DNA of 15,398 nucleotides from JAPSGM01 sp036556985. GTDB lineage: Bacteria; Chloroflexota; Limnocylindria; QHBO01. Position 1 is the stretch's first letter; each line of letters begins with the position of its first letter. A program made the position numbers and the translations under genes. This document shows positions 1 to 6,944 of the stretch, piece by piece. The notes under the pieces were generated by a model. The model ran no database searches. It had not been told where the DNA came from and saw only the letters and a program-made list of their open reading frames with translations. The stretch spans positions 1 through 15,398 of the forward strand of contig DATBIK010000064.1 in the NCBI GenBank assembly GCA_036556985.1. The letters run 5' to 3'.

Positions 1-913
1 CGTGGACGTCGCGAGCGGCCGCGGCCGCCTCGCGCACGCGCGGCACCCACTCGCCGAGCTCGTCCTCGTCGTACAGGTAGCGGAAGCGCTCCACCACCGG
101 GATGCCCCTTGCCTCCCAGGTCTCGGTGCGCCGGCCGTGGAAACGGACGACCGCCAGCTGGGGTGAGGTGACCGCACTGATCGGGGGCAGCGCGGTCTTG
201 GTCTGCGGCTCGTCGACCATGACGAACGGGATCTCGTACTTCTCCAGGAAGCGGATCGTGCGGTCGGCGTTCTTCTCGTTGAACCACGACCCGTGGCGGA
301 ACTCGACCGCCAAGGGCACGTCGCCGAGGCGCTCGCGGGCGGCGACGATCGCGTCGCGCGACTCGTTCGACGGGAAGAACCAGCGCGGGTACTGGAGGAA
401 GATGGCCCCCAGCTTCCCGGCGGAATGGAGCGGCTTCAGCGCGTCGAGGAACTGCTCCCAGATGGCGTCGTAGATCTCCGCCGGCAGGTCGCGGCCGTAG
501 ACCCGCTTCTTGTCGAGCAGCTCCGCCGGCAGCGCCTCGCGCAGCTCCTTCGGGAGGCGCTTCACCTCCGAGGGCTGTCCGGTCATCAGCGCGTGAGCTT
601 TGATGTCGAACGTGAAGTCCGGCGGCGTGCGCTCCAGCCAGGCCTCGCCCATGCGCCGCGTCGGCAGGGCGTAGTAGGTGGCATCGACCTCGACGATCGG
701 GAATTGGTCGGCGTAGAAGCGCAGCCGGTCCTCGGCGGTGGTGGCGTCCGGCGGGTAGAAGACCCCGGGTGCCGTCATGGTCGGGTCGGTCCAGGACGCG
801 GTGCCGATGCGGACCGTCCCATCGGCCACCCGCAGCGGATGGCGCGCGGCCTCGGCGTGCTCTTCGCCCCGTTCGCCGGCGCGCTCCGGCCCCGGATCGT
901 GCTGCGCGGTCAT
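1..913 (-). CDS. DUF72 (YecE-like) family protein, C-terminus cut by window edge
   Basis: A DUF72 protein, a TIM-barrel-like family of unknown biochemical function; no reaction is assigned. About 304 residues are visible and the frame runs off position 1 without a stop. Family landmarks appear in order: IGTASWTDP near residue 36, FYPPD, then VEVDATYYALP, FDIKAHALMTG, AILLQYPRWFF, LAVEFRHGSWF, a VMVDEP segment, and VRFHGR...W followed by FRYLYDEDEL. The usual terminal part of the family (an N-rich FNNH-type stretch) must lie to the left of the window. The ATG at 913 was chosen because it gives a full-length N-terminus and has TAGACT exactly 6 nt upstream; the first 30 residues are polar and poorly conserved. 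The gene starts 59 nt after the stop of the giant exported protein on the same strand, but it seems to have its own promoter. Family assignment is secure; function is not known. Confidence 0.9.
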   Translation of the reverse strand, partial: MTAQHDPGPERAGERGEEHAEAARHPLRVADGTVRIGTASWTDPTMTAPGVFYPPDATTAEDRLRFYADQFPIVEVDATYYALPTRRMGEAWLERTPPDFTFDIKAHALMTGQPSEVKRLPKELREALPAELLDKKRVYGRDLPAEIYDAIWEQFLDALKPLHSAGKLGAIFLQYPRWFFPSNESRDAIVAARERLGDVPLAVEFRHGSWFNEKNADRTIRFLEKYEIPFVMVDEPQTKTALPPISAVTSPQLAVVRFHGRRTETWEARGIPVVERFRYLYDEDELGEWVPRVREAAAAARDVH

Positions 914-919
914 CAGCCC

Positions 920-925
920 AGTCTA
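920..925 (-). promoter_or_regulatory. Probable leaderless -10 element (TAGACT) of the DUF72 gene
   Basis: TAGACT read on the minus strand is followed by a 6-nt spacer and then the ATG at 913, so the predicted transcription start coincides with the start codon. There is no SD sequence in the spacer. No convincing TTGACA-like -35 box was seen 16-18 nt upstream. The same TANNNT arrangement recurs at three other genes in this window, which strengthens the call. Confidence 0.5.
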
Positions 926-972
926 GGGGAGGTCGGATCACGCGATGCGCGACCTCCTCCTCGCCGCAACCG

Positions 973-3900
973 CTACTTGAACTTGAACCAGGCCTGCCGG
1001 ACGGACCCGTCGATCAGCTTCATCTCGAACAGGTAGCACTTGCCCTTGTAGTTCTTCGGCGTCTTCCAGTTGTAGTGGTACTGGTCGGAGACCGGGTCGT
1101 ACTTCAGGCCGCTGTTCGTGTCCGTCGTCTCGTCCGGAGCGATCGGGTTCGTGTCATCAGGCTGGCTGCAACTCGTCAACACCGCCTTCGGCCAGCCGGG
1201 GGCAAAGATGCCGAGGCCGCGATTCCCGCCGAGCGAGAACTTCATCGGGACGGTGCTGCCCGCCTTCACGACGTTCAGGGTCGGCAGGTTGTCAACCGGG
1301 CTGAGGAAGCCGCTCCATGGCCAGACGTGGTTCACGCTGGTCGTGGCTCCGGACGGCCGGAACGTCGTGTCGCTGATGACCAGCGTCGCGCAGGACGGTG
1401 GCCCGCCGCTCAACGGACCGTTGAAGCAGGCCTGGATCGTGTACGAGCCAACTGTTGGCGGAAGGGTGCCGAGGCGTGCCTCGCCGACGAAGTTCGTGAT
1501 CGAGGTCCGCTGCGTCGTGCCGCTCGGCCCGGTGAGCGTGAACACGATGGTGCGCTCGGGCAGCGGCGCGTCGTTGCTGTCCTTCAGGCGCGCGACGATG
1601 CCGCTGTCCGCCCCCAGTGTCACGTTCGGGGCACCTGCGACCAGGGCCAGCGTGGTCGCCGCCTTCTGTACCGTGAACGGCGCGCTTGCCGCCGAGGGGT
1701 TCGCGTCCGCATCACCCGGGTAGCTGGCGGTCAGCGTATAGGCTCCCGGCACGGCGGTGAGCGGCAGCTGGACGCTGGCAACGCCCGACCCATTCGTAGT
1801 GCCGACGCGGGCAACGCCGCCGAGCGAGAAGATCACCGGGCGCCCGGCTGCCGGGGTCGCCCCGGTCAGGGTGGCGGTGAACGTCCTCGTCTCGCCGTAG
1901 ACGCCCGTCGCCGGGTTCGTGCTGGCGAGCGTCAGCGTCGTGTCGTCGCGCTCGACGGGATCACCCGCGATGCGGTGGTACACGCCGAAGTTGTCGTCGA
2001 GCGTGACCAGGCCAACGCCGTTCACGGCCTGGACGATGAACTCGATCTGCCGGCCGGACATCGGCGCCAGGGAGATCGTCTTCGTCCACAGGGTCGAGTC
2101 GTTCGGATCCTGGACGAGGTCGACGGAGGTCCACTGGTTCGCGTGACCGGTGTACGTCACCCAGACTTCCTGGATGCCCGCCGCCGGGTCACCGGTGACG
2201 TGCGCCCGGAACGTGACCTGGCCGCCGTTCACCTCGGCCGCGATGCCGCTGATGCTGGGTGCCGCGGCCAGGGCCGGCGTCACGCTCCCGTATGTCTGGA
2301 CGTTGCTGCTGTAGAACAGCCGAAGGTTCAGGTTGCTGTAGAGCCGCAGCGTCGACTGGTTCACGCCGAGGCCCAGCGACCGATGCTGCGCCGGGGTGAC
2401 GAGCAGCTGCGTCGCCGACCCGCCGTTCAGGCCGTCGTAGTACGACGGCGTCCACATCCGCATGGGATAGAACACCGGCGAGGTGAACGGCGCGTGCACG
2501 CCGCGGATCTCGGTGGTGGCAGCGCCGGTGAGCGGCACGACCGTCGAGTCGGCGTACGAGCCGCCGCGGAAGCCGATGCCGCGCAGCACGGTGCCGGAGA
2601 CACCCACGTTCCGGGCGTCGAGCGGCAGGGCCGGCTCGGCCGGGTTCGTGGTGATCCCGTCCGGTCCGCTGTACCAGGTGGCGGTGACGTTCGGCGCGCC
2701 GTCGAGGCCGGTCAGCGGCAGGGTCCGCTGCGTCAGCTGGCCGCTGAAGCTGAGGTTGATGTCCGATCTCTGCAGCCCGAGGGTGAGGCCCGGGTTGGCA
2801 GTGAACGTGGTCGGCGCCGGCACGACCGACGGGTTCGGGTCCGCCGGCACGCGGCCGCTCGGCATGTTCACGCTGAGCATCGGAAGGCCAAAGACGGTCG
2901 CCTCGAGCAGCGCCTTCTCGTGGATGCCGCGGATGTCCGGCGTCTCGCGCAGGTACTCCTGCTTGGCACGGACGAGCGCCTGGCCGATGGAGACCGGCCC
3001 GCTGCCGACGCGCAGCTCATGCGCGAACGACCCGTAGATCCGCTCGCTGTACTCGATGAAATCGGTGTCGCCGTACTGGTAGCCCGTACCGGCGATGAGG
3101 GTGGCCCGCTTCTGGGCCATGGCCTGCGGCCAATCGAGGGGCACCGTGAGGCCCGGCACCGCATCGTTGTCGATGATGTTGTAGCCGGAATGGCAACCCG
3201 CGCTGAAGATGATCGCGTTCGTGAGGTTGACGCCGGACGACACGAGCTCCGTGGTCAGCAGGCTCGTCGAGAAGTCCGCTGCCAGCGCGCTGTTCGCGCT
3301 GAAGTGCCCGGCCAGGAAGGTGATGTCGTGGCGCGAGCCGAGGAAGGCGGTGCGCAGCTGCGTCGCCGTCCAGGAGGCAGGATCGGTGGGGGAGATGTTG
3401 TTCGGGGCAATGAGCTCGTCGACCGGGCGGCCGGTGCCGGACGCCAGCTCGTCCGAGACCGCGTTCGCCGCATCCTCGAGGAAGTCATAGCCGGTGACCA
3501 GCGAGGTCTGCGGCGCCACCACGCCGTTCGTCGCCGTGTAGGCGTCGATCATGCCGGAGGCCTCGACCGCGGTCTCCACCAGGCGGCCGACGGCCAGCTG
3601 CGGCACCGGGAAGGTGCTGGCCCGCAGGCTGATCTCGGTCCCGGCGCCGTAGGCGTCCTGGCCGAGGACGTAGTCCAGCCGGAGGCTCGACTCCGAGTGG
3701 CTGTCGTTCTTCACCGGCGGGACGTAGCCGGACTCCATGCCGAGGAGGCTCTGGTCCGGGTAACGGAAGAACGGGATGGTGTCGTCGCCGCCGATGATGA
3801 CGACGTAGGCGAGGCCGGGGTTGTTGGCCCGGTACGAATCGACGACGTCCTTGATCGCATCGGCGACGAGGTTCTTCGCGTACGGGCACGCCTTCTTCCC

Positions 3901-6819
3901 ATCGGCCTGGCTGTTGAGGCTGGCGACGCGACCGGAGCCCACGTCGACGACCACGCCCGCCACATCGGGCCGGGTGGCGAACGACGCCAGCTTTGTCTGG
4001 AGCGTCGTCTTCTCGCTCGCCGTCCCCGGCGTGCGGGCCAAATCGGTCAGGATGACCGTCTTCAGCGGCGTGCCGTTGACCGTCAGAGCCGGCTGGTTCG
4101 TGGGGGCGCTCCCGATCGGTCCCACGCCCGCGCACGAAACCCCGGTGGTGCTGTAGGAGACGTTGAACGAATCGGCGGGGTTGAAGGCGCCGTTGCGACC
4201 CGAGACCCGCACGTAGAAGTGGCCCGTGTTGTTCCAGGTGTTCGCGATGACGATCTCGTCCGCGGTTCCCGACGTGGCCGCATAGCCGATGAGGCTGCGG
4301 ACCTGGGCGCTGGCGAACGCATCCTCGCTGAACACGCTCGGGCTGAACGTGGACGGGCTGAACGTGGACGGACTGAACGCCGATGGGCTGAAGGCGCTGG
4401 GGCTGAATGCGCTCGGACTGAAGGCCGATGGGCTGAAGGCCGATGGGCTGAACACGCTCGGGCTGAAGGTGCTCGGGCTGAACACGCTCGGGCTGAAGGC
4501 GCTCGGGCTGAACGCGCTCGGGCTGAAGGCCGATGGGCTGAACACGCTGGGGCTGAACGTGCTCGGGCTGAAGGCGCTCGGCGCGAACTCGGCGGACAGC
4601 CGGATGAGATCAGACGGCTCGGTGAGCTCGGTGTACGCCTGGGCGATGTCCTTGAACAGGGCGAGGTCGTAGTCCGCCGGCAGGCCGGTCAGGTTGACGG
4701 TGACGCGCGCGTTGGGCGCGATCGAGAACTTGTACCAGCGCGCCTGTCCGGCGCTGTCCAGGATGCCGGTCGCGCTGCCGGGGCCGCTGATGTCGAGCGC
4801 GCGCGGCCAGGCGTCGTTTGCCGGGCTGGCCGGTACGCAGGCCGAATGCTCCGACGTCGAGCCGTTCGGCGCGGTGGCCGTGGCGGTAATGAACGCCGTG
4901 CTCGGCACGGTCGCGGTGACCGTCGCGAACTCGGCGTCGCCCTGGGCGTTCGTCGTGACGGTGGCGGTGCCGAGCGGCGTCGCGCCCTCGCCAAAGCCGG
5001 ACGGGTCGCAGGCGGTATTGGCGAAGAAGCTGATGGTGAACTGGGTCGACGGCGTGCTGTTCAGCCGCCCCACGAAGCCGGCGTCCGCGCTTGGTGGAGG
5101 GGGAACGGCACGGACGATCACCGGGGCGTTCTGGAGGCCGTTCGGGCCGCCGTCGGCGTCGCCGGCGTCGTTCGGGGTGACCCCGTCGTCGCCGAGGTCG
5201 ATGCCCAAGCCGCCGTTATTGGCGGTCGAGTTCGTGTCGAGCGTGTTCCCGGCCACCGAACCGATGACAGCGATGCCGTCGCCACCGTTCCCGGTGAGCC
5301 GGTTGCAGTCGATGTCGTTGTTGCCGCTCTCGATGCGGATGCCGCTGCCGGGGAACCCGCTGATGTCGAGGCCGCGGATCGTGCTGCCGCCCGAGCCGGT
5401 CCCCAGGACGAGGCCGTTCCCCGTCGTGCCGGTCAGGTCGATGGTCAGGTTGTCCGCGAGCGGTGCGGTGCAGCTCGCCCCATCCTGGGTGAGGCCATCG
5501 ATGACGACCGGGTCGGAGATGGCTGGCAGCGCCGAGCCGAGCGCGATCGTGCCTCCTGCGGCGCCACCGATGCCGAAGCTGATCTCGTCCGGCCCGCCCT
5601 CGCCATTGGCGTGGGCGTTCGCGAGGAGGATCGCCTCGCGCAGGGTGCAGTCGTCGACCGTGCAGGAGCCGTCGTCGTGATCGGCCGCCGTGTTGACGGT
5701 GATGTCGGCTGGATCCTGGCCGACGGCCACGGTGAGCGTCTGCGTCCCGAGGTCCACGCCGTCGGCGAGGCCGCGGATGATGAACTCGTACGTTCCCGAC
5801 GACGCCGACTCGGGGACGTCGACGTTGACATCGAACTGGACGGTGGCCGGGGTGGCCACATCGGTGTGACTGGCTGGGTCGAAGCTGATCCAGCCCTCGG
5901 TGCCCTCGACGCTGGCGGAGACGAGCTCGAGTGTCACCTCGTGGGCCACCGTGAACGAGCCCTCGACGAGGTCTATGATCTGCGGCCCGAGGTTCGTGCC
6001 GCCGTTCACGCCCGCGCCACCCGGAGCGGCCGCCTCCGCGATCGACTGGTAGCACTCGAGCGATGTGGTCGCGGTCGACGCCTGGCGGATCATGAACAGC
6101 GTTCGATCGCTGTCCGCCATCCCGGCCAGCTCGGTGGCGGTGTTGAATCCGTCCGTACTGATGTCGGCGCAGCCGGCAAGCCCAGCGGTGCCCGCTCCGT
6201 GGGGCTCCGCGTCGCTGATGACGACGACGATCTTCTTCGATCCGGTGCGCCACCCGATGAGATCGGCTGGCGGAGACGCGTAGCTGTTGTGGAAGACGGT
6301 GTTATGCGCCTCGGGGTTGTCGCCACCCCCGCCGGTGGTCATTGCGTTGATCGCGGCCTGGACCAGAGCGGCGTCGGCCGTCATGGCCTGTCGCAGGGCG
6401 TAATGCGGCGTGTCTCCGGCATCACGGAACTCGACGACCGCGAAACGCGCGTCCGGGATCGAAGCCTGGACGCCGTTGACGATCTGGGTGGCATCGGACT
6501 TCGCCTGCGCCAGGGAAGCGCCCATGCTGCCGGTGGTGTCGATGGCGATGAGGATGTCGGCGCTGGGCGGGACGGCCGGGATGGTGACCGTCTTCACCTC
6601 GGTGCCGGAGCCTCCCGGTTCGATGACGAGCGTGGTCTCGGCGGGGGTGAGCTCCGCCTGGGCCCGGAAGGGCACGGCGAGGCTGAGGCTCATCGCCGCG
6701 GCAAGCAGGAGGACGGCCGGAAGGACGAGGGTCGCGGCCGATAGCAGGCCGGACGCGGAGGGAAGCGCGCGGGGGCGCGCAGGGTCGGACGGCACACGCA
6801 CGGATCGACGCCAGATCAC
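973..6819 (-). CDS. Exported multidomain VWA / CSLREA / C25-like cysteine peptidase with FSPS repeats and PxKF tail
   Basis: A secreted protein of 1948 residues from GTG 6819, chosen because GAGGTGG lies 4 nt upstream; an in-frame ATG at 6921 has no such support. Regions in order: signal peptide (hydrophobic 25-51, likely cleavage after FRAQA about 55); von Willebrand A domain about 86-290 with MIDAS-type DTTGS at 94-98; CSLREA-type element (CTLREAI near 391-397) leading into a beta-helix-like stretch to about 565; beta-sandwich 594-661; PPC-like domain about 668-891, interrupted by a pentapeptide array at 749-828; C25 (gingipain-like) caspase-fold domain about 911-1321; Ig-like domains; and a C-terminal PxKF domain about 1819-1948 containing VPMKFSL. 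A His in LAGHFS (1172) and a Cys in SAGCHSGY (1209) fit the clan CD catalytic dyad, 37 residues apart. It may be an extracellular or surface protease or adhesin; substrate and activity are unknown. No C-terminal transmembrane segment or sortase motif is visible. Confidence 0.88.
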   Translation of the reverse strand: MIWRRSVRVPSDPARPRALPSASGLLSAATLVLPAVLLLAAAMSLSLAVPFRAQAELTPAETTLVIEPGGSGTEVKTVTIPAVPPSADILIAIDTTGSMGASLAQAKSDATQIVNGVQASIPDARFAVVEFRDAGDTPHYALRQAMTADAALVQAAINAMTTGGGGDNPEAHNTVFHNSYASPPADLIGWRTGSKKIVVVISDAEPHGAGTAGLAGCADISTDGFNTATELAGMADSDRTLFMIRQASTATTSLECYQSIAEAAAPGGAGVNGGTNLGPQIIDLVEGSFTVAHEVTLELVSASVEGTEGWISFDPASHTDVATPATVQFDVNVDVPESASSGTYEFIIRGLADGVDLGTQTLTVAVGQDPADITVNTAADHDDGSCTVDDCTLREAILLANAHANGEGGPDEISFGIGGAAGGTIALGSALPAISDPVVIDGLTQDGASCTAPLADNLTIDLTGTTGNGLVLGTGSGGSTIRGLDISGFPGSGIRIESGNNDIDCNRLTGNGGDGIAVIGSVAGNTLDTNSTANNGGLGIDLGDDGVTPNDAGDADGGPNGLQNAPVIVRAVPPPPSADAGFVGRLNSTPSTQFTISFFANTACDPSGFGEGATPLGTATVTTNAQGDAEFATVTATVPSTAFITATATAPNGSTSEHSACVPASPANDAWPRALDISGPGSATGILDSAGQARWYKFSIAPNARVTVNLTGLPADYDLALFKDIAQAYTELTEPSDLIRLSAEFAPSAFSPSTFSPSVFSPSAFSPSAFSPSAFSPSVFSPSTFSPSVFSPSAFSPSAFSPSAFSPSAFSPSAFSPSTFSPSTFSPSVFSEDAFASAQVRSLIGYAATSGTADEIVIANTWNNTGHFYVRVSGRNGAFNPADSFNVSYSTTGVSCAGVGPIGSAPTNQPALTVNGTPLKTVILTDLARTPGTASEKTTLQTKLASFATRPDVAGVVVDVGSGRVASLNSQADGKKACPYAKNLVADAIKDVVDSYRANNPGLAYVVIIGGDDTIPFFRYPDQSLLGMESGYVPPVKNDSHSESSLRLDYVLGQDAYGAGTEISLRASTFPVPQLAVGRLVETAVEASGMIDAYTATNGVVAPQTSLVTGYDFLEDAANAVSDELASGTGRPVDELIAPNNISPTDPASWTATQLRTAFLGSRHDITFLAGHFSANSALAADFSTSLLTTELVSSGVNLTNAIIFSAGCHSGYNIIDNDAVPGLTVPLDWPQAMAQKRATLIAGTGYQYGDTDFIEYSERIYGSFAHELRVGSGPVSIGQALVRAKQEYLRETPDIRGIHEKALLEATVFGLPMLSVNMPSGRVPADPNPSVVPAPTTFTANPGLTLGLQRSDINLSFSGQLTQRTLPLTGLDGAPNVTATWYSGPDGITTNPAEPALPLDARNVGVSGTVLRGIGFRGGSYADSTVVPLTGAATTEIRGVHAPFTSPVFYPMRMWTPSYYDGLNGGSATQLLVTPAQHRSLGLGVNQSTLRLYSNLNLRLFYSSNVQTYGSVTPALAAAPSISGIAAEVNGGQVTFRAHVTGDPAAGIQEVWVTYTGHANQWTSVDLVQDPNDSTLWTKTISLAPMSGRQIEFIVQAVNGVGLVTLDDNFGVYHRIAGDPVERDDTTLTLASTNPATGVYGETRTFTATLTGATPAAGRPVIFSLGGVARVGTTNGSGVASVQLPLTAVPGAYTLTASYPGDADANPSAASAPFTVQKAATTLALVAGAPNVTLGADSGIVARLKDSNDAPLPERTIVFTLTGPSGTTQRTSITNFVGEARLGTLPPTVGSYTIQACFNGPLSGGPPSCATLVISDTTFRPSGATTSVNHVWPWSGFLSPVDNLPTLNVVKAGSTVPMKFSLGGNRGLGIFAPGWPKAVLTSCSQPDDTNPIAPDETTDTNSGLKYDPVSDQYHYNWKTPKNYKGKCYLFEMKLIDGSVRQAWFKFK
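4306..4590 (-). repeat. 15-bp tandem repeat encoding 16 xFSPS pentapeptides (x = A, T or V)
   Basis: Sixteen uninterrupted in-frame 15-bp units run from 4575 down to 4336, each encoding [A/T/V]-F-S-P-S. Degenerate units flank them: EFAPS at 4590-4576, VFSED at 4335-4321 and AFASA at 4320-4306. Phe is always TTC, and the first Ser is AGC except for AGT in two units. The final Ser varies between AGC, TCG and TCC, and Pro between CCG, CCA and CCC. The array lies between the two halves of a PPC-like beta-sandwich (YKFSI...YDLALFKD before it, GHFYVRVSG after it). If S-x-F-S-P is the register, small residues sit at i-2 and Phe at i, resembling pentapeptide-repeat beta-helices; this is inference. 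Confidence 0.95.
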
Positions 6820-6823
6820 TGAT

Positions 6824-6830
6824 CCACCTC
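6824..6830 (-). promoter_or_regulatory. Shine-Dalgarno site of the giant exported protein
   Basis: GAGGTGG on the minus strand, followed by ATCA and the GTG at 6819. It decides the start of the giant exported protein and is the only strong SD sequence noticed before a start codon in the window. Confidence 0.7.
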
Positions 6831-6904
6831 GGGGCACTGGTGGGGCTCGGACGATCCCCCTAGCGGCGCCGGAACATAGGTGTCTTCGGCCCGGTAGCCC
6901 ACGC

Positions 6905-6910
6905 ATTGTA
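6905..6910 (-). promoter_or_regulatory. Possible -10 element (TACAAT) of the giant exported protein
   Basis: TACAAT on the minus strand in the 125-nt gap between the cyclase stop and the GTG at 6819 would give a leader of roughly 75-80 nt. No good -35 box lies 17 nt upstream. TATGTT further downstream in the same gap is an alternative. The site overlaps a small inverted repeat at 6908-6927. Confidence 0.3.
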
Positions 6911-6927
6911 CTGGGGGCCACAAGTAC
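6908..6927. repeat. Short inverted repeat GTACT-N10-AGTAC
   Basis: A perfect 5-bp inverted repeat (6908-6912 and 6923-6927) with a 10-nt C-rich/G-rich loop sits just downstream of the cyclase gene stop and overlaps the candidate TACAAT. No U-run follows, so it is not a convincing intrinsic terminator. A small operator or chance are both possible. Confidence 0.25.
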
Positions 6928-6944
6928 CCCGCGTCCGCTGGGCG

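Noticed and set aside
293..1036. Plus-strand frame opposite the DUF72 gene
   Set aside because: The minus strand carries clear DUF72 motifs, while this frame is a compositional shadow.
4336..4575. Tandem repeat as a CRISPR array
   Set aside because: Units are contiguous 15-mers without spacers, in frame, and encode a constant pentapeptide; no cas gene is near.
4289..4672. Plus-strand frame with a pentapeptide-like LNADG/LKALG repeat
   Set aside because: It is the reverse complement of the 15-bp FSPS repeat; the sense frame continues into recognisable domains on both sides, while this frame does not.
769..6744. A 1991-codon open frame on the plus strand opposite the giant exported gene
   Set aside because: Its codons lie exactly opposite the sense codons, its translation is Arg/Gly/Ala/Asp-rich low-complexity text with no domain, and its openness follows from absence of TTA, CTA and TCA in the real gene.
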